From an uncultured Prevotella sp. (GTDB lineage: Bacteria; Bacteroidota; Bacteroidia; Bacteroidales; Bacteroidaceae), in contig CALZAP010000011.1 in NCBI GenBank assembly GCA_945614335.1, positions 1 to 13,122 of the forward strand: a stretch of 13,122 nt of DNA, given 5' to 3'. Position numbers and translations under genes: made by a program. The notes under the pieces were generated by a model that searched no databases, was not told the origin of the DNA, and worked only from the letters and a program-made list of their open reading frames with translations. This document shows positions 6,765-13,122 of the stretch, one piece after another (positions within the stretch are counted from its first letter, which is position 1; each line of letters starts with the position of its first letter).

Positions 6765-6906
6765 CACAAAAAAATTGAATTATCTGCCTCTTTACCGAAA
6801 AAAATGACGAAACTGCCTAATATCACACTACTTTTAACCTTCATTAAAACTATTAAGGCGCGTCGTATCCATTCAGCGATTTATTTTAAACCACACTGTT
6901 ACGACG

Positions 6907-8319
6907 TCACATCAGCGGTGACATCAGGCGTGTGAAACTTTCCCATAGCTTGACAAGGAAATGACGACTGCGAGACTCGGAGAGATTGAACGACACACAT
7001 TGTCTCTCGTCTTCAAGAAAGATTTCCTTGAAACGGCATGCTGTGGGAACATCGTAGAAAAACACGTTTGCCTCAAAATTGTTCTCAAAGCTACGGAAAT
7101 CGATATTTGTCGAGCCACACGACGCAAGACTATCGTCGACAACCACAATCTTGCTGTGAAGAAAACCACCCTCATACAACAATACCGTGGCCCCAATATC
7201 TGCAAGGTCGGCCAAATAGCTCTGCTGAGCCCACTGAACGAAAAAGGCATCGGTGGAAACCGGTACCATCACCCTTACGTCGACACCGGCAAGCACAGCC
7301 GCCTTCAAGGCTGCCAGTATGGTTTCGTTTGGCATGAAATACGGTGTCTCAATATATATGTATTTGCGGGTGCGCATGATTATGCTAAGAAGACCGTTCA
7401 TGATTTCAGGATATGGGGTGACAGGAGTGCTCGTCACAACCTGCGCTATACAGTTGTTGACATTTGCGGTTGACTGCGGTGGATAGTAGCGGCGGTTGCT
7501 TATAAGGGTGCGGTCAACAAAGTACCAGTCGACGAGGAAAGCGCGCTGAAGTCCATAGACGCCACCTCCCTCTATTCTCACCATGGTGTCGCGCCAGGGT
7601 CGGCCTCCCCTACCCTTCACATAACGGAGAGCCACATTCATTCCGCCGATATACCCCACCCTACCGTCGATCACGATTATCTTACGGTGGTTGCGGTAGT
7701 TAACCTTACTCGTGAACGAACGGAACCTTACAGGCATGAACGGCCACGCCTCAATACCCTCTAAGCGCATCTTCTCGAAAAAGTCTCTCTTCACCCTCCA
7801 ACAGCCCACATCGTCGTAGATGAGCTTTACCTCAACACCCTTGCGAGCCATGTCGATGAGCACGTCGGCAAGAAGATTGCCAAGGGCATCGTCCTCAAAG
7901 ATATACATGTCGATATGGATACTTTGGGTGGCTTTGCCGAGAGTGGAAATAAGATCGAGGAAAAAGGAGTGACCGTCGGTAAAGATGTCGACTTCGTTGT
8001 CCTTAAACGGGAAACAGAAATTCTGATTGGCGAAAAGGTCTACCGTGACCCGGTGAGTGTCGGGCACATAAAGGTCTTGTTGCACCACAAACTCGAGCAT
8101 GGAGCGCTTGGTGAGCTGGTCAAGGCTCCGCTGGCTCATCAGCTTGTCGCGACGGGTGTTACGACCAAAAAAGAAGTAAAACAGCAAACCGACAACTGGC
8201 ACAAAATAAATCACCAACATCCAAGCCATTGTCTTGGCGGGCTGTCGGTTGTCCATCAAGACATGGACAATGGCCATAATCTTGATGGACTCGTAGACTA
8301 TAAGGAGCAGTGCGCTCAC
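6907..8319 (-). CDS. cls: Cardiolipin synthase (phospholipase D superfamily)
   Basis: Joins phosphatidyl groups to make cardiolipin at the inner membrane. The 470 residues begin with two membrane helices (about 1-22 and 31-51) separated by DNRQPAKTMAW, the usual cardiolipin synthase pattern. Two HKD motifs follow: HRKIIVIDG (H211, K213, D218) and HSKIVVVDD (H388, K390, D395), each with its downstream GG.N/GS.N element (GGMNVALR, GSTNIDFRS). The start is GTG at 8317-8319, one nt after the stop of the phosphohexomutase gene. A later ATG (residue 15) would cut away most of the first helix, so I keep GTG. It is the last gene of lipoprotein-glmM-cls. No clear hairpin terminator follows in the 174 nt before sppA. 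Confidence 0.93.
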   Translation of the reverse strand: MSALLLIVYESIKIMAIVHVLMDNRQPAKTMAWMLVIYFVPVVGLLFYFFFGRNTRRDKLMSQRSLDQLTKRSMLEFVVQQDLYVPDTHRVTVDLFANQNFCFPFKDNEVDIFTDGHSFFLDLISTLGKATQSIHIDMYIFEDDALGNLLADVLIDMARKGVEVKLIYDDVGCWRVKRDFFEKMRLEGIEAWPFMPVRFRSFTSKVNYRNHRKIIVIDGRVGYIGGMNVALRYVKGRGGRPWRDTMVRIEGGGVYGLQRAFLVDWYFVDRTLISNRRYYPPQSTANVNNCIAQVVTSTPVTPYPEIMNGLLSIIMRTRKYIYIETPYFMPNETILAALKAAVLAGVDVRVMVPVSTDAFFVQWAQQSYLADLADIGATVLLYEGGFLHSKIVVVDDSLASCGSTNIDFRSFENNFEANVFFYDVPTACRFKEIFLEDERQCVSFNLSESRSRHFLVKLWESFTRLMSPLM

Positions 8320-8320
8320 A

Positions 8321-9706
8321 TTAAACCATTTCTTCCACTATTTTCATTATTTTCTTTCCGAGGCTGTCGGCCTCGTCTATTGTAGATGCTTCGCTATAGA
8401 CGCGGATGATGGGTTCGGTGTTTGACTTGCGCAGGTGTACCCACTTGTCGGCAAAGTCAATCTTCACACCGTCTATATCGGTCACTTGCTCGTTGCTGTA
8501 CATCTCCTTTACACGGGAGAGTATGGCGTCGATGTCGGTGTCGGGAGTGAGGTCGATACGGTTCTTGGCAATGAAATACTCAGGCAGTGTGGCACGGAGT
8601 TCAGTGAGTGTCTGCTTGCGCTCGGCAAGGAGAGACAGGAACAGGGCAATGCCCACGAGTGCGTCGCGACCATAATGGCTGGCAGGATAAATCACACCGC
8701 CATTGCCCTCTCCGCCTATCACTGCATTCGCCGACTTCATCTTTGTCGTCACGTTTACCTCTCCCACAGCAGATGCGAAATACTGTCCGCCATGGCGAAG
8801 GGTGACATCGCGAAGGGCACGGGTAGAGCTTAGGTTGCTTACGGTGTTGCCGGGAGTGTGGGCAAGGACATAGTCAGCCACTGACACCAACGTGTATTCT
8901 TCTCCAAACATGGTGCCGTCCTCACTGATGAACGCAAGACGGTCGACGTCCGGGTCAACTACAATACCCATGTCATATCCACCTTTTCCCACCTCGTTCA
9001 TTATGCCCTGAAGGTTCTTCTCAAGCGGTTCGGGATTGTGGGCAAAACGGCCTGTGGGTTCACCGTTGAGTATGGTGTACTCCACGCCAAGGGCATCGAG
9101 GAGACGGGGCAGTATGACACCGCCAACGCTGTTGATGGCATCCACACACACGCGGAACTTCCGCGCTTTAACAGCCTCGACATCAACGAGTTCGAGTGCC
9201 AGAACGTCTTCAATATGACGAGAGTCAAAATCGCTGTCTACAGAGTATGTTCCAAGGCTGTCAACATCTGCATACAGGAAATCCTCGCGTGCTGCGATGT
9301 CGAGCACTTCAACTCCGTCGGCAGCCGTAAGGAACTCACCCTCGGAATTGAGCAGTTTCAAGGCGTTCCACTGTGTGGGATTATGGCTTGCTGTAATGAT
9401 GATGCCGCCGTCGGCCTTATGATGGCGCACGGCCAACTCTGTTGTAGGTGTTGTGGCAAGCCCGAGGTCTACAACGTCGAAGCCCATGCCGAGCAACGTG
9501 CCGCAAACCACACTTCTCACCATCTCGCCAGAGATGCGTGCATCGCGCCCCACCACAACGAGTGGACGACGGCCTGCCTCCACATTCTTGCCGATAAATG
9601 TGGCGTATGCAGAAGTGAATTTTACTATGTCAAGTGGATTAAGCGTATCGCCGGAAGCACCGCCGATAGTACCGCGTATGCCTGAAATTGATTTTATTAA
9701 TGTCAT
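8321..9706 (-). CDS. glmM: GlmM-type phosphohexomutase (phosphoglucosamine mutase)
   Basis: Alpha-D-phosphohexomutase, probably converting glucosamine-6-phosphate to glucosamine-1-phosphate for UDP-GlcNAc (peptidoglycan and lipid A). From ATG 9704-9706 it has 461 residues. The start segment is MTLIKSISGIRGTIGG. The phosphoserine loop is ITASHNP (S107), the metal loop DPDVDRLAF (D251, D253, D255), the sugar loop GGEGNGGVIYP (331-341) and the phosphate-binding C-terminal loop RKSNTEPIIRVYSEAS. The sugar loop is GEGNGG, not the GEQSGH of classical bacterial GlmM, so phosphomannose or phosphoglucose activity cannot be excluded from sequence. An upstream in-frame extension to 9865 reads through the lipoprotein gene and is rejected. 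The start overlaps the lipoprotein stop as ATGA, implying translational coupling, and cls follows after 1 nt. Confidence 0.88.
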   Translation of the reverse strand: MTLIKSISGIRGTIGGASGDTLNPLDIVKFTSAYATFIGKNVEAGRRPLVVVGRDARISGEMVRSVVCGTLLGMGFDVVDLGLATTPTTELAVRHHKADGGIIITASHNPTQWNALKLLNSEGEFLTAADGVEVLDIAAREDFLYADVDSLGTYSVDSDFDSRHIEDVLALELVDVEAVKARKFRVCVDAINSVGGVILPRLLDALGVEYTILNGEPTGRFAHNPEPLEKNLQGIMNEVGKGGYDMGIVVDPDVDRLAFISEDGTMFGEEYTLVSVADYVLAHTPGNTVSNLSSTRALRDVTLRHGGQYFASAVGEVNVTTKMKSANAVIGGEGNGGVIYPASHYGRDALVGIALFLSLLAERKQTLTELRATLPEYFIAKNRIDLTPDTDIDAILSRVKEMYSNEQVTDIDGVKIDFADKWVHLRKSNTEPIIRVYSEASTIDEADSLGKKIMKIVEEMV

Positions 9707-10326
9707 CTTTCTCTTTGATAAGTGATTACATAATGACAGGCATAAACGCTCTGCTGGGCGTAAGCCTGACCTTTGGAATGTGGCACAATGAGGTTTACCT
9801 TTGATATCTCCTCGTCGGCCGTTGTCTGACGTCCGATGTTGATATACAAAAGGGGAATGAGCCATCCTTCGGGCACAGAATTGCCGTAAGAGCTCTGCAT
9901 GACGCCCTGTGTGAACGAAGCGGTGATAGTGCTTCCTACACGCTGTACCGTGAACTTGTCGGGATAGGTGTTGGTATTCATGTTTGCCGTCTGGTAGTAT
10001 CCATCGTTGATGTTATACTCAGCATAGCGGCAAAGAATGTTCACCTGCTTGTTCTCTTCAAGTTTATTTCCCGCACCACGTCTTTCTATCTGCATGTATA
10101 TACCGCTTTTTTCGAGATATACATATTCATTGTTCTCGACTGAAGTCTTTTCGCCGTTAGCAGTGAAAGTGGCCTCGTCGATTACCTTGATGTTTTTTTC
10201 TGCGATATATGCAGCTATGGCATCGCGCTCTTTTTCTTTCTTCTCGCCGTATGTCTCATAGTCGTCGCACGACGTAAAAGCAAGAGCCACAAGTGCCATG
10301 ACTACAGTAAAAATTGTCTTCTTCAT
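9703..10326 (-). CDS. DUF4827-like lipoprotein with an FKBP-like pattern
   Basis: A 207-residue secreted lipoprotein. The signal peptide has a basic start (MKK), a hydrophobic core and the lipobox LAFTSC, with lipidated Cys at 20. The next residues are DDYE; in several Bacteroidota acidic residues after the Cys favour surface display. The mature part begins with a charged helix (GEKKEKERDAIAAYI), then a mixed domain. I recognise it as the DUF4827 kind found beside glmM in Bacteroidales, from memory only. The order VNILCRYAEYNINDG, PDKFTV, VPEGWLIPLLYINIG, and NLIVPHSKGQAY before a final VITYQ strand resembles FKBP prolyl isomerases, though several active-site aromatics are not evident. The function is unknown. 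It is the first gene of the unit with glmM (ATGA overlap) and cls. Confidence 0.8.
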   Translation of the reverse strand: MKKTIFTVVMALVALAFTSCDDYETYGEKKEKERDAIAAYIAEKNIKVIDEATFTANGEKTSVENNEYVYLEKSGIYMQIERRGAGNKLEENKQVNILCRYAEYNINDGYYQTANMNTNTYPDKFTVQRVGSTITASFTQGVMQSSYGNSVPEGWLIPLLYINIGRQTTADEEISKVNLIVPHSKGQAYAQQSVYACHYVITYQRER

Positions 10327-10361
10327 TCTATTCTCTTTTCTATTAATTATAAAATCGGGTG

Positions 10362-10369
10362 CAAAGATA
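10362..10369 (-). promoter_or_regulatory. -7 promoter box for lipoprotein-glmM-cls
   Basis: Minus-strand TATCTTTG, an exact TAnnTTTG match followed by GCA, lies 35 nt before the lipoprotein ATG, in the 75-nt gap after the phosphoesterase gene. No good -33 TTG is found at 19-21 nt; a TTTGG at 10381-10385 is too close. Confidence 0.55.
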
Positions 10370-10401
10370 AGAAAAAAAGTCCAAACATGAAAGATATTTC
10401 A

Positions 10402-11436
10402 CTACTTTAACTTGCTTTCATACGCAAGGATAGCCTTTTCGGTGATTTTTACCGCTTCGTCGATAGAGCAGAAGAGCTTTCCGCCTGAGGCATTGAAATG
10501 TCCGCCGCCATTGAAAAACTCGGCCGCCATCTCGTTGCAGGGAAAGTTGTCGACACTGCGAAGCGAAACAAGGATGTAGTTGTCGCGCTCGGTATCCTCA
10601 CGGAGGGAGATGCTCAGCTGCATACCCTTAATCTGCAAGGGCATGTTGACAAATCCCTCGCTGTCGCCCTTTATATACTGGAAGCGCTTCATATCGTCGC
10701 GCGTAAGGGTGAAATATGCCGCATGACCGTTAGCCAACACCTTCATCTTCTCATACAGGACGTAGCCCTGAAGACGGAGGCGGTTTTCGCTGAAGGTATG
10801 GAACACGTTGCGGTATATCTTGTCTTTGTCTATTCCTTTGGTAAGCAGTTGGCAGATGATGAAGAATATCTCAGGACGGGTGCTTGCGAAAGTGAAGCCA
10901 CCGGTATCGGTCATCATTCCGCAGTAGATGGCCGTGGCGTACTTGCGGTCGAGCTTTTCAAACAGGCCAAGTTGCCACACTATGCGAAACACTATTTCGC
11001 ATGTTGAACTAAGCGGCGGGCGCGACACTGACAAAACGGCATCGACGGAAGGCTTAAGATGATGGTCGATAAGCACTTTTTTGCCTCTGGCTGCGCCAAG
11101 ACTTGCCTGCATGTTGTCGGTACGTGAGAGCTCGTTGAAGTCGAGACAGAATATCAGGTCTGCGTCGGCAATATATGCATCAGCCTCGTCACTACGCTTG
11201 TCATAACGCACTATGGTCTCGATGCCAGGCAGCCAGCGAAGAAAATCGGGGAACTGGTCGGGCACTATGATGGTGGACTTTTTGCCAAACAAGCGAAGAG
11301 CTTCCGCCCATCCTAACGATGAGCCTAAGGCATCGCCGTCTGGACTGACATGGCTGCAAACAACGATGTTGTCTGCAGCCAAGATAAGTTCACGAAGCTT
11401 TTCAAGCTCCTCTGAAGTCAATAGGTCTATATTCAT
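10402..11436 (-). CDS. nrnA: DHH-family phosphoesterase, NrnA-like (oligoribonuclease/pAp phosphatase)
   Basis: Cytoplasmic Mn-dependent phosphoesterase, expected to degrade short RNA oligonucleotides and possibly 3'-phosphoadenosine 5'-phosphate. The 344 residues are typical for NrnA. The DHH domain carries CSHVSPDGDALGSS (H29, D33, D35), CLDFNE (D99), LIDHHLKPS (D124, H125, H126) and MMTDTGGF (D177). The DHHA1 domain carries SLRS (291-294) and FFNGGGHFNASGG (307-319), the substrate-holding GGGH motif; NASGG replaces the common AAGG. It starts 9 nt after the nucleotidyltransferase stop, so the two share a transcript. Cyclic-di-AMP phosphodiesterases use the same fold, but the lack of membrane, PAS or GGDEF parts favours NrnA. 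Confidence 0.9.
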   Translation of the reverse strand: MNIDLLTSEELEKLRELILAADNIVVCSHVSPDGDALGSSLGWAEALRLFGKKSTIIVPDQFPDFLRWLPGIETIVRYDKRSDEADAYIADADLIFCLDFNELSRTDNMQASLGAARGKKVLIDHHLKPSVDAVLSVSRPPLSSTCEIVFRIVWQLGLFEKLDRKYATAIYCGMMTDTGGFTFASTRPEIFFIICQLLTKGIDKDKIYRNVFHTFSENRLRLQGYVLYEKMKVLANGHAAYFTLTRDDMKRFQYIKGDSEGFVNMPLQIKGMQLSISLREDTERDNYILVSLRSVDNFPCNEMAAEFFNGGGHFNASGGKLFCSIDEAVKITEKAILAYESKLK

Positions 11437-11445
11437 TATTCTTTA

Positions 11446-12357
11446 TTAGAATAGCTTGTTTGGATATACACCATCATTCACAAGTTGCTGGATACGGTCA
11501 ACGGTATCCTGACGGTCAGCGGCATAGGTAACACCGAACCACTTGCTTGTCGTGTCGAGAACCTGAACGGTGGATGTGCCCTCGTTGATAAGCTTGTTGA
11601 CCATAAGAGGGATGAAGAACTCGGCCTTGAGATTCTCCATGGTCTTCGGATCGGCAAGGAACTCCTTGAAATATGCCTCACTATGTTCGAAATAGTCGGG
11701 AGTGAAGCCCCACATGTTCATCGACACTGGCGTGTTGTCTTCCACGGGCACCCACTTGCCTTCCTCGTCCTTGTAACAGATAGGACCGTCGACACGCATT
11801 ATCTCCGTGCGCTCCACAACGGTGGTGAGGTTGCCCTGCTCGTCCTTTGAACAGATGCCGCGGGCTACGGTACCGTTCTCCGACAAGGTGTTTCCTACAC
11901 GGAATCCTACCATAGCATACTTGTTGGCACTTCCCTCTGGCAGGTCGGCAAGGAACTTACCGATGACCTGGAATGCGTCGCGGTTATAGAAGTCGTCGCA
12001 GTTGATGACGCAGAACGGTTCTTTCACCACATCCTTTGCCATGAGCACTGCATGGTTTGTGCCCCAAGGTTTCACACGGTCGGCAGGACAGGTAAAGCCC
12101 TCGGGCAGTGCATCGAGACTCTGGAAACAGAGTTCAACGGGTACATGGCCTTCATACTTGCTAAGGATTTTCTCACGGAAGTCCTGCTCAAAGTCCTTTC
12201 GAATAACAAACACGATTTTGCCGAAGCCTGCCTTAATGGCATCGTAGATGGAATAGTCCATAATAGTCTCGCCATTTGGGCCAAGACCGTCAAGTTGCTT
12301 CAGACCGCCGTAACGGCTTCCCATTCCGGCTGCTAAGAGTAATAAAGTTGGTTTCAT
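11446..12357 (-). CDS. Sugar-phosphate nucleotidyltransferase-like protein
   Basis: Rossmann-type nucleotidyltransferase, expected to join a sugar phosphate to an NTP. From ATG 12355-12357 it has 303 residues. The nucleotide-binding start is LLLLAAGMGSRYGGLKQL (5-22), where R15 and K20 take the places of the family's Arg and Lys. KPWGTNHAVL (96-105) stands near the base-binding site, and VINCDDFY carries the metal-binding Asp pair (D121, D122). C-terminal parts include SMNMWGFTPDYF, then FFIPLMVNKLI and WFGVTYAADR. An in-frame GTG at 12400-12402 adds 15 residues but sits at the promoter edge, so the ATG is preferred. The exact sugar cannot be read from the sequence. Proteins of this kind are often listed only as nucleotidyltransferase in Bacteroidales. 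It leads a two-gene unit with nrnA. Confidence 0.82.
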   Translation of the reverse strand: MKPTLLLLAAGMGSRYGGLKQLDGLGPNGETIMDYSIYDAIKAGFGKIVFVIRKDFEQDFREKILSKYEGHVPVELCFQSLDALPEGFTCPADRVKPWGTNHAVLMAKDVVKEPFCVINCDDFYNRDAFQVIGKFLADLPEGSANKYAMVGFRVGNTLSENGTVARGICSKDEQGNLTTVVERTEIMRVDGPICYKDEEGKWVPVEDNTPVSMNMWGFTPDYFEHSEAYFKEFLADPKTMENLKAEFFIPLMVNKLINEGTSTVQVLDTTSKWFGVTYAADRQDTVDRIQQLVNDGVYPNKLF

Positions 12358-12404
12358 TTTTCTTTTATATAAGTTATTATTTCGGTTGATAACCTTTTTC
12401 ACTG

Positions 12405-12435
12405 CAAAAGTAATATTATTTTTTTTAAACTACAA
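12405..12435 (-). promoter_or_regulatory. Bacteroidota-type promoter of the nucleotidyltransferase-nrnA unit
   Basis: On the minus strand TTG (12433-12435) and TACTTTTG (12405-12412) are separated by 20 nt, matching the -33/-7 consensus with the normal spacing. The predicted transcript starts near 12400, leaving about 40 nt before the ATG at 12357. It lies in the 98-nt gap after the Omp85 gene. Confidence 0.65.
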
Positions 12436-12455
12436 GCTTTTTGGGGACTTTTTTA

Positions 12456-13122
12456 TCAGAAAGGATAGCCAATGGCAAAATGTAGGGTCTGATTGTCCTT
12501 AAAACTGTCGATATTGTAGAATCCGCCCTTGCCGGTGTCGAAAGGCAAGTGAAGACCCACACCCCAGTCGAGCCGTATGACGAGGAAGTCGAGGTCGTAG
12601 CGGATACCCAAGCCTGTGCCTACCGCTATCTGACGATAAAAGCGGTCGAAACGGAATATGCCGGGTTCCATATATTCACGTATCACTTCGTTGTCGCCTA
12701 CATTGACATTGTAGTTCCAGACGTTACCGGCATCGAGAAACAATGCGGCTGAAAGGCTGCCGAAGAGACGACGGCGGTATTCAAGGTTTGCTACAAGCTT
12801 GATATTGCCGTTGTTGAAGATATAATTCAACTGGTTGTCGCCACTGTTGGCAACACCACCAGGACCTACGCCTCGGATGGGGAACGCACGGAGGCTGTTG
12901 GCACCGCCCACGTAAAACTGTTCGCTAAACGGGATGTAGTCACTGTTGCCGTAGTTATAGATAATGCCGGCATTGACATGGGCAAGGAGCTGGGAGTTGA
13001 GGCCAAGGGTCCAAGTCTTGCGGAAGTCGGTCTCGAATTTCAAGAACTGGGCATAGCTGGTCTTGAACAGTTTCTTCCCCACTTCGTTCCAGTCTTTACC
13101 GGCGGCCATCATTCCAAGGGAG
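12456..13122 (-). CDS. Omp85-family outer membrane protein (BamA/TamA-like), C-terminal barrel; N-terminus beyond the right edge
   Basis: About 221 C-terminal residues are visible; the frame stays open to the edge, so the Met near 13112 is not the start. Alternating hydrophobic strands, the lid-loop-like segment EQFYVGGANSLRAFPIRGVGPGG, the strand pair YRRRLFGSLSAALFLDAGNVWN and the end LHFAIGYPF with terminal Phe mark the barrel of an Omp85 protein, which inserts or exports proteins at the outer membrane. The usual RGF/RGY motif of loop 6 reads RAF here, and a second IRG follows. In this phylum the TamA counterpart TamL is a lipoprotein. The GGAN.LR.F pattern suits that group more than BamA, but POTRA domains and any lipobox lie outside the window, so the subtype is open. 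Confidence 0.85.
   Translation of the reverse strand, partial: SLGMMAAGKDWNEVGKKLFKTSYAQFLKFETDFRKTWTLGLNSQLLAHVNAGIIYNYGNSDYIPFSEQFYVGGANSLRAFPIRGVGPGGVANSGDNQLNYIFNNGNIKLVANLEYRRRLFGSLSAALFLDAGNVWNYNVNVGDNEVIREYMEPGIFRFDRFYRQIAVGTGLGIRYDLDFLVIRLDWGVGLHLPFDTGKGGFYNIDSFKDNQTLHFAIGYPF

Noticed and set aside
9038..9685. 215-residue open frame on the plus strand
   Set aside because: It lies wholly opposite glmM, whose motifs are clear on the minus strand. The open antisense frame follows from codon bias, and the translation is Cys/His-rich without family features.
9707..9865. 53-residue N-terminal extension of the phosphohexomutase
   Set aside because: It is the lipoprotein gene read in another frame. 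The family begins at MTLIKSISGIRG, and the ATGA overlap marks the start at 9706.
10498..11007. 169-residue open frame opposite the NrnA-like gene
   Set aside because: Antisense to well-conserved DHH and DHHA1 motifs, with no features of its own.

Overview
The window reads as an ordinary chromosomal housekeeping segment of a Gram-negative member of the Bacteroidota, most likely Bacteroidales of the Prevotella type. The reasons are: LpxK and an Omp85 barrel (outer membrane with lipid A); a lipoprotein with the DUF4827-type pattern of that order; protein sequences of the Bacteroidales type throughout; weak Shine-Dalgarno sites; and several upstream regions carrying the Bacteroidota -7 promoter box TAnnTTTG. 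The assignment rests on recalled family patterns, as no search was run. I see no phage, transposon, CRISPR array or defence island.

Left part (1-1126): a leftward PurF-like gene, cut by the left edge, whose glutaminase nucleophile cysteine is glycine. It has a readable promoter of its own. An intergenic stretch follows, with a promoter box, a tRNA-Phe(GAA) gene and a strong hairpin terminator.

Rightward pair (1152-3049): a type II pantothenate kinase (CoA synthesis) and thiamine-monophosphate kinase ThiL (thiamine diphosphate synthesis), 17 nt apart and probably co-transcribed. They run head-on into the leftward block. The junction is a 51-bp inverted array of 7-bp units that contains the stop codons of both facing genes.

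Leftward block 1 (3091-6732): sppA (membrane protease), lpxK (lipid A 4'-kinase) and a trimeric-type purine nucleoside phosphorylase. sppA and lpxK are 2 nt apart, and the last 116 nt of lpxK overlap the phosphorylase gene in another frame.

Leftward block 2 (6907-10326): a DUF4827-like lipoprotein, a GlmM-type phosphohexomutase and a cardiolipin synthase. They are joined by a 4-nt ATGA overlap and a 1-nt gap, behind one promoter box. It combines an envelope lipoprotein, peptidoglycan/LPS precursor synthesis and phospholipid synthesis.

Leftward block 3 (10402-12357): a sugar-nucleotidyltransferase-like protein followed 9 nt later by an NrnA-type DHH phosphoesterase, with a well-formed promoter. 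At the right edge lies the C-terminal barrel of an Omp85 protein (BamA/TamA family, possibly TamL).

The common theme is the cell envelope plus nucleotide and cofactor metabolism. The points most worth a second look are the cysteine-less PurF-like protein, the heptad repeat that ends two genes, the lpxK/phosphorylase overlap, an Asp in the phosphorylase base pocket, and the FKBP-like reading of the lipoprotein. I found no convincing new multi-gene system.
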